This document shows, piece by piece, positions 33,751-41,702 of a stretch of 59,666 bases of DNA. The notes under the pieces are model-generated. The model did no database searches, was not told the DNA's origin, and saw only the letters and a list, made by a program, of their open reading frames with translations. Each line of letters opens with the position of its first letter. The stretch's first letter is position 1. The DNA comes from Calditrichales bacterium (GTDB taxonomy: Bacteria > Calditrichota > Calditrichia > Calditrichales > J004), in the NCBI GenBank assembly GCA_015493745.1, contig WGCN01000034.1, positions 1 through 59,666 of the forward strand. The letters are read 5' to 3'. Both the position numbers and the translations under genes were made by a program.

Positions 33751-34854
33751 TTAGCTACTGAATATCCATTTATAACCGGCCGTTACGTCACCCTCTTTTT
33801 TATCGATGGAATTGAAACGCCAGCTTTTAATACGCTTGGTTATACAGTTTTCCACGTTGCGGTTTTTCAGAGTGGATTTTACGATACGTACCCGTGTAAC
33901 CCGGCCATTAGGTGCAATGGTAAAGCGAACAGAAACACTGCCTTTAAGATTGGGATTGAGTTTTGTTTCTCTTTTATAGCAGTTTTCTATACCACTCGTA
34001 TGTTTTGCCACCACTTGCCCGATGGCATCTTGCGAACGGTTGGCGGACTTGGAGCCTCTTCCGGAAACACGTCCCCCCACACCTTTGATGGCGAAGCCGG
34101 CATCGCGTTTAATATTTACACCGGAACCGGTGCCCACACCGCCACTGCTGATCAGGTCGTCAATTCCGGCCCTGCCCTGACGGCCGCCGCTTCCTTTTCT
34201 TTCACCCAAAACGGAACGGGTCGAGTTTGAGGAGGCCGATTGTAAACCATCCACATTACCGATCACTTCATCCAGGTTGCCCAGGCTTCCGGCTCCGCTT
34301 TCGCCCAGAACATCGTAGACCGCGTCACCACTGCCGCCACCGCCACCGGCGGACAACTCACCGAGAACTCCCGCTCCGGAAACCCGTTGTTGCACCTGTG
34401 AACGTTGTGCCTGCCTTCTGGCTGCCGCCCGGCGGGCCTGTTCGCGTCTTTCCTGTGCCGACTGGCCGGAAGCTTCCGCACGTTTGCCCACATCCTGTCT
34501 GGCGCGCTGATCTTCCTTTTTGACCTCTTCCTGCACCTGTTCCTCGGCACCGATACCCTCATCCTGAACATCTTCCTGCTTCACCACAGGCTCTTCAAAT
34601 TCAGTGGCATAAAATTTTTGTATGTATTTTTCCTTTAAGGCCGATTGTAATTCTTCGTGGGAGTACTCAATATTGGCCAGAATTGTTATGACAGTAAAAA
34701 CCACCACTAATGAGGAAAAAAGAATTAGAAAAAATCTTTTATCCATTCCTTCCAGAATATTTTTCTCAAATTCTTTCGGGAAGCTAACAATTCGGTACCC
34801 ACCGCCTGACCGGGCAGCCCCCTGGGCTTGTAATTTTTTCTGATAAATTTCCAT
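33751..34854 (-). CDS. AgmX/PglI C-terminal domain (TonB-like) energy transducer
   Basis: 367 residues: a 38-residue cytoplasmic N-terminus, one membrane helix (about 39-60), an acidic then Arg/Gln-rich linker (80-160), glycine- and serine-rich spacers (160-275) and a C-terminal AgmX/PglI domain (280-365). That domain carries the Cys pair C292 (IENCYKRE) and C337 (VENCITKRI), plus KGSVSVRFTIAPNGRV and KSWRF, and is analogous to the TonB C-terminus. The layout is that of a protein driven by an ExbB/ExbD motor to reach the outer membrane. It is the last gene of the seven-gene operon. Confidence 0.87.
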   Translation of the reverse strand: MEIYQKKLQAQGAARSGGGYRIVSFPKEFEKNILEGMDKRFFLILFSSLVVVFTVITILANIEYSHEELQSALKEKYIQKFYATEFEEPVVKQEDVQDEGIGAEEQVQEEVKKEDQRARQDVGKRAEASGQSAQERREQARRAAARRQAQRSQVQQRVSGAGVLGELSAGGGGGSGDAVYDVLGESGAGSLGNLDEVIGNVDGLQSASSNSTRSVLGERKGSGGRQGRAGIDDLISSGGVGTGSGVNIKRDAGFAIKGVGGRVSGRGSKSANRSQDAIGQVVAKHTSGIENCYKRETKLNPNLKGSVSVRFTIAPNGRVTRVRIVKSTLKNRNVENCITKRIKSWRFNSIDKKEGDVTAGYKWIFSS

Positions 34855-34873
34855 GAATTAGCCTATGTTTGGA

Positions 34874-35359
34874 TTAACCTTTTTTCACTGTCAGCAAGCG
34901 CATTTTATAGTACTCCGATTTACTACAGGTATACATAACCTTGTAGAGAATATCGAAATGCATATCTTCATCCCCCTGGATGATGACGGTATGGGTAAAT
35001 TCCTTACCCACATCGATCTCCAATTGTTTTTCTCCCTGAGCAATGTCAGTAAGATTTTTAAATAAAGGCGCGATAACCACACTTTCCGGGTCAATATCAC
35101 TAAGTGACATCAGACGCTTGTTGTTGACCAAAATATCATTTTTGGTAACCGAAACCTGTAATTCCTTTTTTGGTTTTTCACCAATTACCGACTCCGGCAG
35201 GGTCAAATCCGCAGACTGGGTAACCAACGCCCCTTCGGTAGAGAAAGATTTCAACAGGAACAGCAGGATGATGGTCATCATGTCCATCATGGAGTTCATG
35301 TTGAGTTGTCCCTCTTCCTTTTCCATGTGCCGTTTTGATTTTGACGGTTGAAAGGCCAT
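34874..35359 (-). CDS. ExbD/TolR-like protein with intact proton-path Asp
   Basis: 161 residues. A short cytoplasmic tail is followed by a single membrane helix (about 20-40) with MNSMMDMMTIILLFLLKSF. D26 aligns with the Asp that carries protons in E. coli ExbD and TolR. The periplasmic part (60-155) has the ExbD strand pattern (LQVSVTKNDILVNN, then HTVIIQGDEDMHFDILYKVM). The second ExbD-like gene lies upstream, with Asn at the matching site. It couples ion flow through ExbB to the AgmX-type protein. A ribosome site (GGAG) is close to the ATG. Confidence 0.88.
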   Translation of the reverse strand: MAFQPSKSKRHMEKEEGQLNMNSMMDMMTIILLFLLKSFSTEGALVTQSADLTLPESVIGEKPKKELQVSVTKNDILVNNKRLMSLSDIDPESVVIAPLFKNLTDIAQGEKQLEIDVGKEFTHTVIIQGDEDMHFDILYKVMYTCSKSEYYKMRLLTVKKG

Positions 35360-35377
35360 AAAATTCTCCAGCTTTCC

Positions 35378-35929
35378 TTATTGTAATACGCTTCCGAAGT
35401 TGATTTGCGGGAATAGTGCCAGTTCGTTCCCGTTATCATCCTGGTAAGTTTGTATATTGTCGATCAGATCCACGATATGCTTGTAGGCTACATCGTTGGA
35501 GGCGGTAATTACCGCCCGGTCCTGATCCTTATAGCCTTTGCCGGCTATCTGTTTTTTTATTTCGATTAACTTATTTCTTAAAGTTTCAAAATCATAACTT
35601 CCATCTGGCAGATTAGGAACCGTTGGCCCTTCTCCCTGCTCGGAAGCCAGCAGGACACTGGCATTGGCAATGGTAATCCCATCGTTGGTCATGGCCAGTT
35701 TCAATCCTATTTTCTTTGATTCTTCTTTTTGATCCTGATTGTCCTCTATCGAATTCGTCCCCACCGATTTTGAGGGTGGAGCATTTATTTCTATTGCACC
35801 TAATTTAACCCATTGAGCTCCCTGCAAAAGCAAGGGAATCAACACAACCATCAGGTTCATTACGGGACGAATATCAAGATCCATCTCCAGATCGTCGGTA
35901 TTTCTCCGTGCCGAAGGTTTATATGCCAT
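35378..35929 (-). CDS. ExbD/TolR-like protein lacking the membrane Asp
   Basis: 183 residues with the ExbD layout: a charged N-terminus, one membrane helix (MDLDIRPVMNLMVVLIPLLL, residues 16-35) and a periplasmic domain (about 75-180; AVITASNDVAYKHIVDLIDNIQ). The residue that is Asp in ExbD and TolR (pattern P-x-I-D-x-M) is N25 here. It should not carry protons itself and may be the regulatory or structural partner of the second ExbD, which keeps Asp. Two ExbD proteins with one ExbB also occur in the Myxococcus Agl motor (AglR with AglQ and AglS). Confidence 0.85.
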   Translation of the reverse strand: MAYKPSARRNTDDLEMDLDIRPVMNLMVVLIPLLLQGAQWVKLGAIEINAPPSKSVGTNSIEDNQDQKEESKKIGLKLAMTNDGITIANASVLLASEQGEGPTVPNLPDGSYDFETLRNKLIEIKKQIAGKGYKDQDRAVITASNDVAYKHIVDLIDNIQTYQDDNGNELALFPQINFGSVLQ

Positions 35930-35948
35930 GGAAATCTTCCCTTAGATA

Positions 35949-36608
35949 TTAACGGTTACCGGTGATAAGGTTGATCAACTTAACAAGATGTTCATCAAGC
36001 TCATCAATGATTTTACTTGTACGGCTACTGATAACGGTATAAACCACCAGGGTCGGAATGGCGACCATCAGACCGAAGATGGTTGTATTCATAGCTGTAG
36101 AAATACCATTAGCCAACAGCTTGGATTTTTCCGATTCCGGTATACCTTCCGCCGCTACGGAAGCAAAAGAAAGAATCAGACCGTAGATTGTTCCCATCAG
36201 ACCTGTCAGTGTTGCTACGTTGGCCAACATGGAGAGGTAATTTGTACGCTCTTTCAATTTCGGAATCACTTCCAGCGTTCCCTCGTCCACCGCGTTCTGA
36301 ATAGCGCGAAAATCCAGGGTCTCACTCTCATTGGCACGCTTTAAACCGCGCAATACAACAAAGGGTAAGGCCTTTTGCTTGCCTTTTTCGCAAAGTTCGA
36401 TGGCACGTTCAATATTCCCACCGGCAACCAGCTTACGAATTTCTGCCATAAACTTATCGGCGTTCACATTGGAGCGCACCATTATATAGTAAACACGTTC
36501 TATAGCGATGGCTGCCGCGATGGCACCAAACAGGGCTATAAAATACATGTAAAAAGAACCAGGTTCACTCCACGAAAAAGCTTTACCGAATTGGTTTAAG
36601 AATACCAT
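35949..36608 (-). CDS. ExbB/TolQ/AglR-like proton channel protein
   Basis: 219 residues of the MotA/TolQ/ExbB family. Three membrane helices are visible: about 20-40 (FYMYFIALFGAIAAAIAIE), 123-150 (LSMLANVATLTGLMGTIYGLILSF) and 168-195 (ISTAMNTTIFGLMVAIPTLVVYTV). The second and third helices keep the small and Thr residues of the proton path (TLTGLMGT and TTIFG). The cytoplasmic loop contains ERAIELCEKGKQ. GGAGG lies nine bases before the ATG. It is followed by the two ExbD genes, forming the motor core of the operon. Confidence 0.92.
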   Translation of the reverse strand: MVFLNQFGKAFSWSEPGSFYMYFIALFGAIAAAIAIERVYYIMVRSNVNADKFMAEIRKLVAGGNIERAIELCEKGKQKALPFVVLRGLKRANESETLDFRAIQNAVDEGTLEVIPKLKERTNYLSMLANVATLTGLMGTIYGLILSFASVAAEGIPESEKSKLLANGISTAMNTTIFGLMVAIPTLVVYTVISSRTSKIIDELDEHLVKLINLITGNR

Positions 36609-36643
36609 GAATATTTCCTCCTACAAAGACTAATATTTGATTG

Positions 36644-36937
36644 TTAGCGTTGTCTGTTTAGAATTTTTTTCAGCTCGATACGCTTTGGCTTGTCACCATA
36701 TGCATAATCGAATTTTATTTGTTGGCCTTTATCTAGAATTTCATTTATAAATGATTTTTCCAGATTTACATTTTGAAATTCGGGCTGAATCCGCTTGCCG
36801 ATTATCTGTACCTGCGGTTTCTCGATCTCAACCTTTATGACGGCTTCGCCGACATCGATCACTTCCCCTTCATCCTGGGATTGAGCGAAAAGGGAACCGA
36901 CACCCAATAGAAAAAGATATATAACGAATAGACGCAT
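36644..36937 (-). CDS. Small exported protein of the Exb/TPR operon
   Basis: 97 residues with a signal peptide (RLFVIYLFLLGVGSLFA) and a mature part of about 78 residues. I recognise no family. The mature part has VIKVEIEKPQVQIIGKRIQPEF, a pattern like a short strand with a proline, and a basic C-terminus (RIELKKILNRQR). It lies between the TPR genes and exbB with five-base spacing, so it is very likely part of the same machine. It could be a periplasmic adaptor between the TPR scaffold and the motor. Confidence 0.72.
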   Translation of the reverse strand: MRLFVIYLFLLGVGSLFAQSQDEGEVIDVGEAVIKVEIEKPQVQIIGKRIQPEFQNVNLEKSFINEILDKGQQIKFDYAYGDKPKRIELKKILNRQR

Positions 36938-36942
36938 ATTTA

Positions 36943-39900
36943 TTATTTCCCTGGTATTATTCTGTTTTTTCTTAATATGTTCAACCTGGTTAATTTCTCG
37001 GGAGCGATAACGACCTTTTCGACCACCTTTTTATTGTCGTTTGCGTTAAGGAATTCTGAAGGAATTACTTCAAAATATGCAAAAAACTTCAACCCGGCTC
37101 CGGTAAGATCCATATCCTTGACATCTATGGCCAGAACATTTTTGCCATTCAGCATAAAACGGTCGAAAGTATAAAAGTCAAGGGAATCAACGACCATAAA
37201 ATCGTTACCCTCATCATCCAGCAGATATTCGCCATTCAGATAGATGCGGAAGTCCTCATCGGCCGTCACATACATCATACCGTCCACAACCTTGCCATCA
37301 ATATTAAATGATGTGCGGAAGAAGACAAGAGTATCGGCTTTTGCCACCGCAGTGGCGGCCGTATCCTCTGCCATTCCCAGACTATCCGCCACCGTAATGG
37401 TGGAATCGGCCGACAGAGTGGTGTCACTCATGGCCATAGCCGTTGTATCCATGGCCGGGGCTGCCGTATCACCCGCTGCCGGAACGGGAACGGCTTCCAT
37501 CTGAATCCAGATGGCCTGTGGATTGACGCCGATACTGTCGAACTGATTGAAACCCGAACTCACCACACGTGCATTCTTCCAACCGGAATCATCAAAGGAT
37601 GTGAGCACCCAGTCGGCACCATAATCGGTCAATGAATATTTCCAGTCACTGTCCGAGAACAGTTCCACACGCTCTTTATCGATGCTTTCGGAATATTGAG
37701 CGGGATCGATCTCAAGCAGTTTAAGCATCAGACGATTGGCCCAGGTTCCTTTTAAGTCAAAATCGCTTTTGTATTCAAAAGCCTTTTCCAGCAGGGCCAG
37801 GCTGTTTTCATCCAGCGAGAAGAAAAAGGATTCCGTGGCCGCCATGCCGTCTTCATAATTATAGTTCTTGGTGGAATCAAAAACGGCCTGATAACGCACG
37901 GACACATTATTGGCGGAATCAGCCAGGGCCTTCATACGCGCACTGCTTTCCAGAGAGAACTTTAAAAGCTTATCCTGAGTTGTACGTACCAGGTCATTGT
38001 GCACATTATTTTCATCGGCCAGTTTCAGGGTATTGGCAAAAGCATCCAGAGCGTTATTGGCTAACTGAATGCTCAGATCAACCATTTGCAGGGCATTGTT
38101 TTCCACCCCGTAATAGTCAAGCCCATCTTTGTTTTTTGCGCCAAACTCCTGGGCGATCAATTTTTGATAATCGGTAAAGTTCATCTCAAACTCATCCAGA
38201 GCCAGCTTTGTCAGCTTGGAGTATTCGTCGGCCAGGATGTTTGATGTTAACAATATCTGCCTTTTCGATTCTTCCACATATTTATTGGATAAACCAAGCT
38301 CATTGGCTTCATTCACGTTTCGCAAATGGGCTTTAATGGTTTGCTGAACCGAAGGCGCAATAACCTTTGTGATAATATCCGCCTGATAAAGGATGGAACT
38401 GAAGGCATCTCCCGTCGGCGGTTTTAAGTCACGGATTTCATCTATATTGTCCGAAGTCAACGAAGCTTCGGCATAAAGCAGCTCGGATATCTTATCGTGT
38501 GCCTTACGATACCACTTTATGGCCAGCTCGCGGGTCGAATCCATCTCCACTTCCCGGCGGATATCGGCGGAATCCACAAGCGCTTTTTGGGTGGTATCCG
38601 TATTGAACATATCCACGTTCAGCTTCTCGGCAATCACAGGTATCTTCTCCACAACGTCTTTGTACCGATCCACGGCGGACTCATAAAGAGCGGCGGCCTG
38701 TTCGTTTATCGTTTTCTTTTTAACAAAGCGTTTGGTCGGACTAAGATTCGGGTCGATCTCCTGCTGGGCATAGGCCCGGGCAAACTCTTCCAGAGAGTGC
38801 GCGATATTGTAAGTGGCTTCAAAGCTGCGTGGCGATCCGAAGGATAGCACCTTGGTATAGGCAACATTCAGCTCTTTCAACAACTTTTTCATACGTTCCT
38901 GCTGGGCGCGGATATTGGATTCCGGCAGGGTCAGCTTAATGGAAACATATTCCTTATGGAGAATATCGGCCAGTTTGTTAACCGCTTCTCCGGCGACAAA
39001 TGGATTATAATCTTTTCCGGCACGTTTAAATTCTTCGCTTTTGGCAATGGCCTTGTTATACTCAATCTTGGCTGCTTCCTTTTGACCGTTGTTCAGAAAA
39101 TAATTACCACGTTCATAGAAGGCGGTTATCACACGGCTGTCACCGGGGTATTTCTTGGAAAACTCATCATAAATACGATTGGCCTCGGCCAGATTATCCA
39201 GTTTCAGATAAAGATCGGCATTTTTAAAGAACAGGTCTTTTGCATATTCCAGCGCAGGATAGGTAGCTATATATAAATTATTGATGCGAATCGCTTCCTG
39301 CCATTCTCCTGCTTTTTCATAGAAATAACTGGCGTTAAACAGTTTGGACTCGGCATCCTCTTTTTTCGGATAGGTTGTAAACAACCGTTCCGAAATTTGA
39401 GCGGCTTCACTGTATTTCTCCAGCTCTTTATAATTATCAACCATGTTGTTCAAGGCATCGTAAGCGAACTTGGAATCCGGAAATTCCGTGGCGATAATGT
39501 TAAAAACCTCATTGGAACGAATCCAATCCCTGGCTTTCTGATAGTTCAAGCCGGCGTTCCATAAAGCGGGCTCAACATAGCGTTTATCTTCGGGAACTTC
39601 CTTGTATAAACGCAGATACTCATTAGCCGCGGCAAAGAAATCACCCTGCTCGGCCAGGAACTCGGCATTTTTAAAAATAGCTTCGGCCAGACGCTGGCTG
39701 GCAAATTTTCGTTGATCTTCCGGCAGATTCGGATCACTCATGATCTTTTTGGCAATCACTTCCGAATCCTTAAATTTACCCAGGGCAAAATAAGAATCCA
39801 TTATAGAACGCATAGCCAGACTCTTTTCCTTGGCTCCGGGGAAACGCCGTACCAGGGTTTGAAAATATATCTTGGCTTCGGCGAACTTCTTATGATTGTA

Positions 39901-41682
39901 ATAGATACCACCGGCGGCGGCGAGAAAATTCGGTGTATACTCGCCATTGGGAAACAGGCGGATGTAATTGTCATAGGCCTGTATCAGATTGGTTTCTTCC
40001 GGGGAAAGGGTCTCCGGGTTGAGCTGGGCGATATCGGCCAGGCTAAACTTGGTGGAGTCTTCTTTTGTACCGCCATATTTTATTTTCACGATGGTATCGG
40101 CAACACCGACCGCGTACAAAGCGGCGTCATGCTGGTGCTTTTCTTCCAGATAATCATTGCTTACGGCCAGATACTGCTCAAAAGATTCCTCAAAATTACC
40201 CAACTTTTGATCCAGAGCCTTGGCATAGGACCAGTGAATTTCATACGCGTTGGAATCGCTGGGGAACACATCAAGATAGGTTTTGCACTCATCGGCAAAC
40301 TTTTGCCACAGGGGCCGGCTCGGCTTACCCTCTTCTTCCACGGATTGGGCCTTTTCCAGATCAACAATCAAATTGGCTCTGAAAGCCTCTTCGCTTTTCT
40401 TATAGGCCTTTGTCAAATATTTTGATCTGTCTTTTAAATCAGAATTCTCCAGATTAGCATACCATTCACTTTGGGGACCATATTTCTCATACAAAGCCAG
40501 GCGGGCATCATAGGCCTCCTGATCCCGCCCCTTGGCATACAGGGCAATCGAAATATTTTCCTGAATTTGCGGAGCATCCTCATAATTGGGATACATATCC
40601 AACAGAGTCTGAAAAGCATAGATGGCCTTTTCCTGCTCATCTATCTTTTGATAAGTATTGCCAATGGCACGCATGATTTCCACGCCATAGGCCTTATCAC
40701 CCAGGCGTTCGACCATCCGTCGGGCCTTATCAACACCGTTCTTGGTATAACTTTCATCGGTGAAGCTAATCCCAATATAGGTAATGGCTTCCTCGCGTAC
40801 GTTGGGGGTGGTTATTTTATTTTCAGGATCAAGCTTTTTTGCACGGTCGATATCATCGGCAACGGCAACAAAATAGATGATTGCATCATTATAATAGGAA
40901 GGATTCTTGGCGGCCAGTTTGTAATAACTCCAGCCCAACTTGTATAAAGCTTCATCATAACGGCGTGAATCCCTGTATGCCAACACTTTTTTGTAAAGCT
41001 GGATAGCCTTTCTCAATTCAAGAAGAATTTGCTCTTCATCCGTTTTATCGGCACGGGGACGGAAATAGTATTCAGCTAATTGAATATACGATTCCGGCGC
41101 ATAACGGGAATCGGGATATTTGTCTATTACTTCCTGAAACAAACGGCGGCTTTGGGCACCATCACCCATCTGGGCCAGCAACCAGGCCTTGCTGTACAAG
41201 GCATCATCGGCGAAATCGCTCGCCGGGTATTCATTGAGCAAGCGGTCATAGATTTTTATGGCCTTTGAATAATCAATCCGCGGCTCTTGAGGCGGTTCCG
41301 GTTCCGTATCCAACTGGCCGTTTTCAAACTTATCCAGATTGGCCAGATATTCATCTTCCTTTTGTGAAAACAGATCATAGGCACGGCTGAGTTCCTGTTC
41401 CGCTTCCTCGATATAATATTCGGCAATACGGATATATATCTTATCCCGGTCTTTGATTTTGACACCTTCATCGGATAAAAAGCTTTCTCCCAGCTTTTTA
41501 CCTTCGGTAAGCGAACTCGCTTCCTCGGAGCGTAAACGATTCACTTTTCGATCATAGTATTGCTTGATCTTGATAAGTTCATCAATACTCACCTTGTCAA
41601 AAAGCGAATCGACCTTTGTGCTTTGCGCTTGTGTAAATCCAAATGCAAAAAACAGACCTAAAAGAATAATTCTAATTTTCAT
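36943..41682 (-). CDS. Giant periplasmic TPR protein
   Basis: 1579 residues from the ATG at 41682, which gives a clear signal peptide (KIRIILLGLFFAFGFTQA). From about residue 110 to 900 it is built of TPR/TolA-binding-protein-like repeats (for example KAIKIYDRLLNEYPASDFADDALY, AIYAFQTLLDMYPNYEDAPQ). Residues 900-1300 are helical. A low-complexity Ala/Thr/Asp/Ser stretch (about 1410-1465) links to a C-terminal beta domain resembling a galactose-binding fold (FRTSFNIDG, DFRIYLNGEYLL). It resembles the giant TPR protein AgmK/GltI of Myxococcus in kind, not proven orthology. It probably scaffolds the envelope machine. Confidence 0.85.
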   Translation of the reverse strand: MKIRIILLGLFFAFGFTQAQSTKVDSLFDKVSIDELIKIKQYYDRKVNRLRSEEASSLTEGKKLGESFLSDEGVKIKDRDKIYIRIAEYYIEEAEQELSRAYDLFSQKEDEYLANLDKFENGQLDTEPEPPQEPRIDYSKAIKIYDRLLNEYPASDFADDALYSKAWLLAQMGDGAQSRRLFQEVIDKYPDSRYAPESYIQLAEYYFRPRADKTDEEQILLELRKAIQLYKKVLAYRDSRRYDEALYKLGWSYYKLAAKNPSYYNDAIIYFVAVADDIDRAKKLDPENKITTPNVREEAITYIGISFTDESYTKNGVDKARRMVERLGDKAYGVEIMRAIGNTYQKIDEQEKAIYAFQTLLDMYPNYEDAPQIQENISIALYAKGRDQEAYDARLALYEKYGPQSEWYANLENSDLKDRSKYLTKAYKKSEEAFRANLIVDLEKAQSVEEEGKPSRPLWQKFADECKTYLDVFPSDSNAYEIHWSYAKALDQKLGNFEESFEQYLAVSNDYLEEKHQHDAALYAVGVADTIVKIKYGGTKEDSTKFSLADIAQLNPETLSPEETNLIQAYDNYIRLFPNGEYTPNFLAAAGGIYYNHKKFAEAKIYFQTLVRRFPGAKEKSLAMRSIMDSYFALGKFKDSEVIAKKIMSDPNLPEDQRKFASQRLAEAIFKNAEFLAEQGDFFAAANEYLRLYKEVPEDKRYVEPALWNAGLNYQKARDWIRSNEVFNIIATEFPDSKFAYDALNNMVDNYKELEKYSEAAQISERLFTTYPKKEDAESKLFNASYFYEKAGEWQEAIRINNLYIATYPALEYAKDLFFKNADLYLKLDNLAEANRIYDEFSKKYPGDSRVITAFYERGNYFLNNGQKEAAKIEYNKAIAKSEEFKRAGKDYNPFVAGEAVNKLADILHKEYVSIKLTLPESNIRAQQERMKKLLKELNVAYTKVLSFGSPRSFEATYNIAHSLEEFARAYAQQEIDPNLSPTKRFVKKKTINEQAAALYESAVDRYKDVVEKIPVIAEKLNVDMFNTDTTQKALVDSADIRREVEMDSTRELAIKWYRKAHDKISELLYAEASLTSDNIDEIRDLKPPTGDAFSSILYQADIITKVIAPSVQQTIKAHLRNVNEANELGLSNKYVEESKRQILLTSNILADEYSKLTKLALDEFEMNFTDYQKLIAQEFGAKNKDGLDYYGVENNALQMVDLSIQLANNALDAFANTLKLADENNVHNDLVRTTQDKLLKFSLESSARMKALADSANNVSVRYQAVFDSTKNYNYEDGMAATESFFFSLDENSLALLEKAFEYKSDFDLKGTWANRLMLKLLEIDPAQYSESIDKERVELFSDSDWKYSLTDYGADWVLTSFDDSGWKNARVVSSGFNQFDSIGVNPQAIWIQMEAVPVPAAGDTAAPAMDTTAMAMSDTTLSADSTITVADSLGMAEDTAATAVAKADTLVFFRTSFNIDGKVVDGMMYVTADEDFRIYLNGEYLLDDEGNDFMVVDSLDFYTFDRFMLNGKNVLAIDVKDMDLTGAGLKFFAYFEVIPSEFLNANDNKKVVEKVVIAPEKLTRLNILRKNRIIPGK

Positions 41683-41702
41683 ATGCTTGTGCCCAAACAA
41701 TC

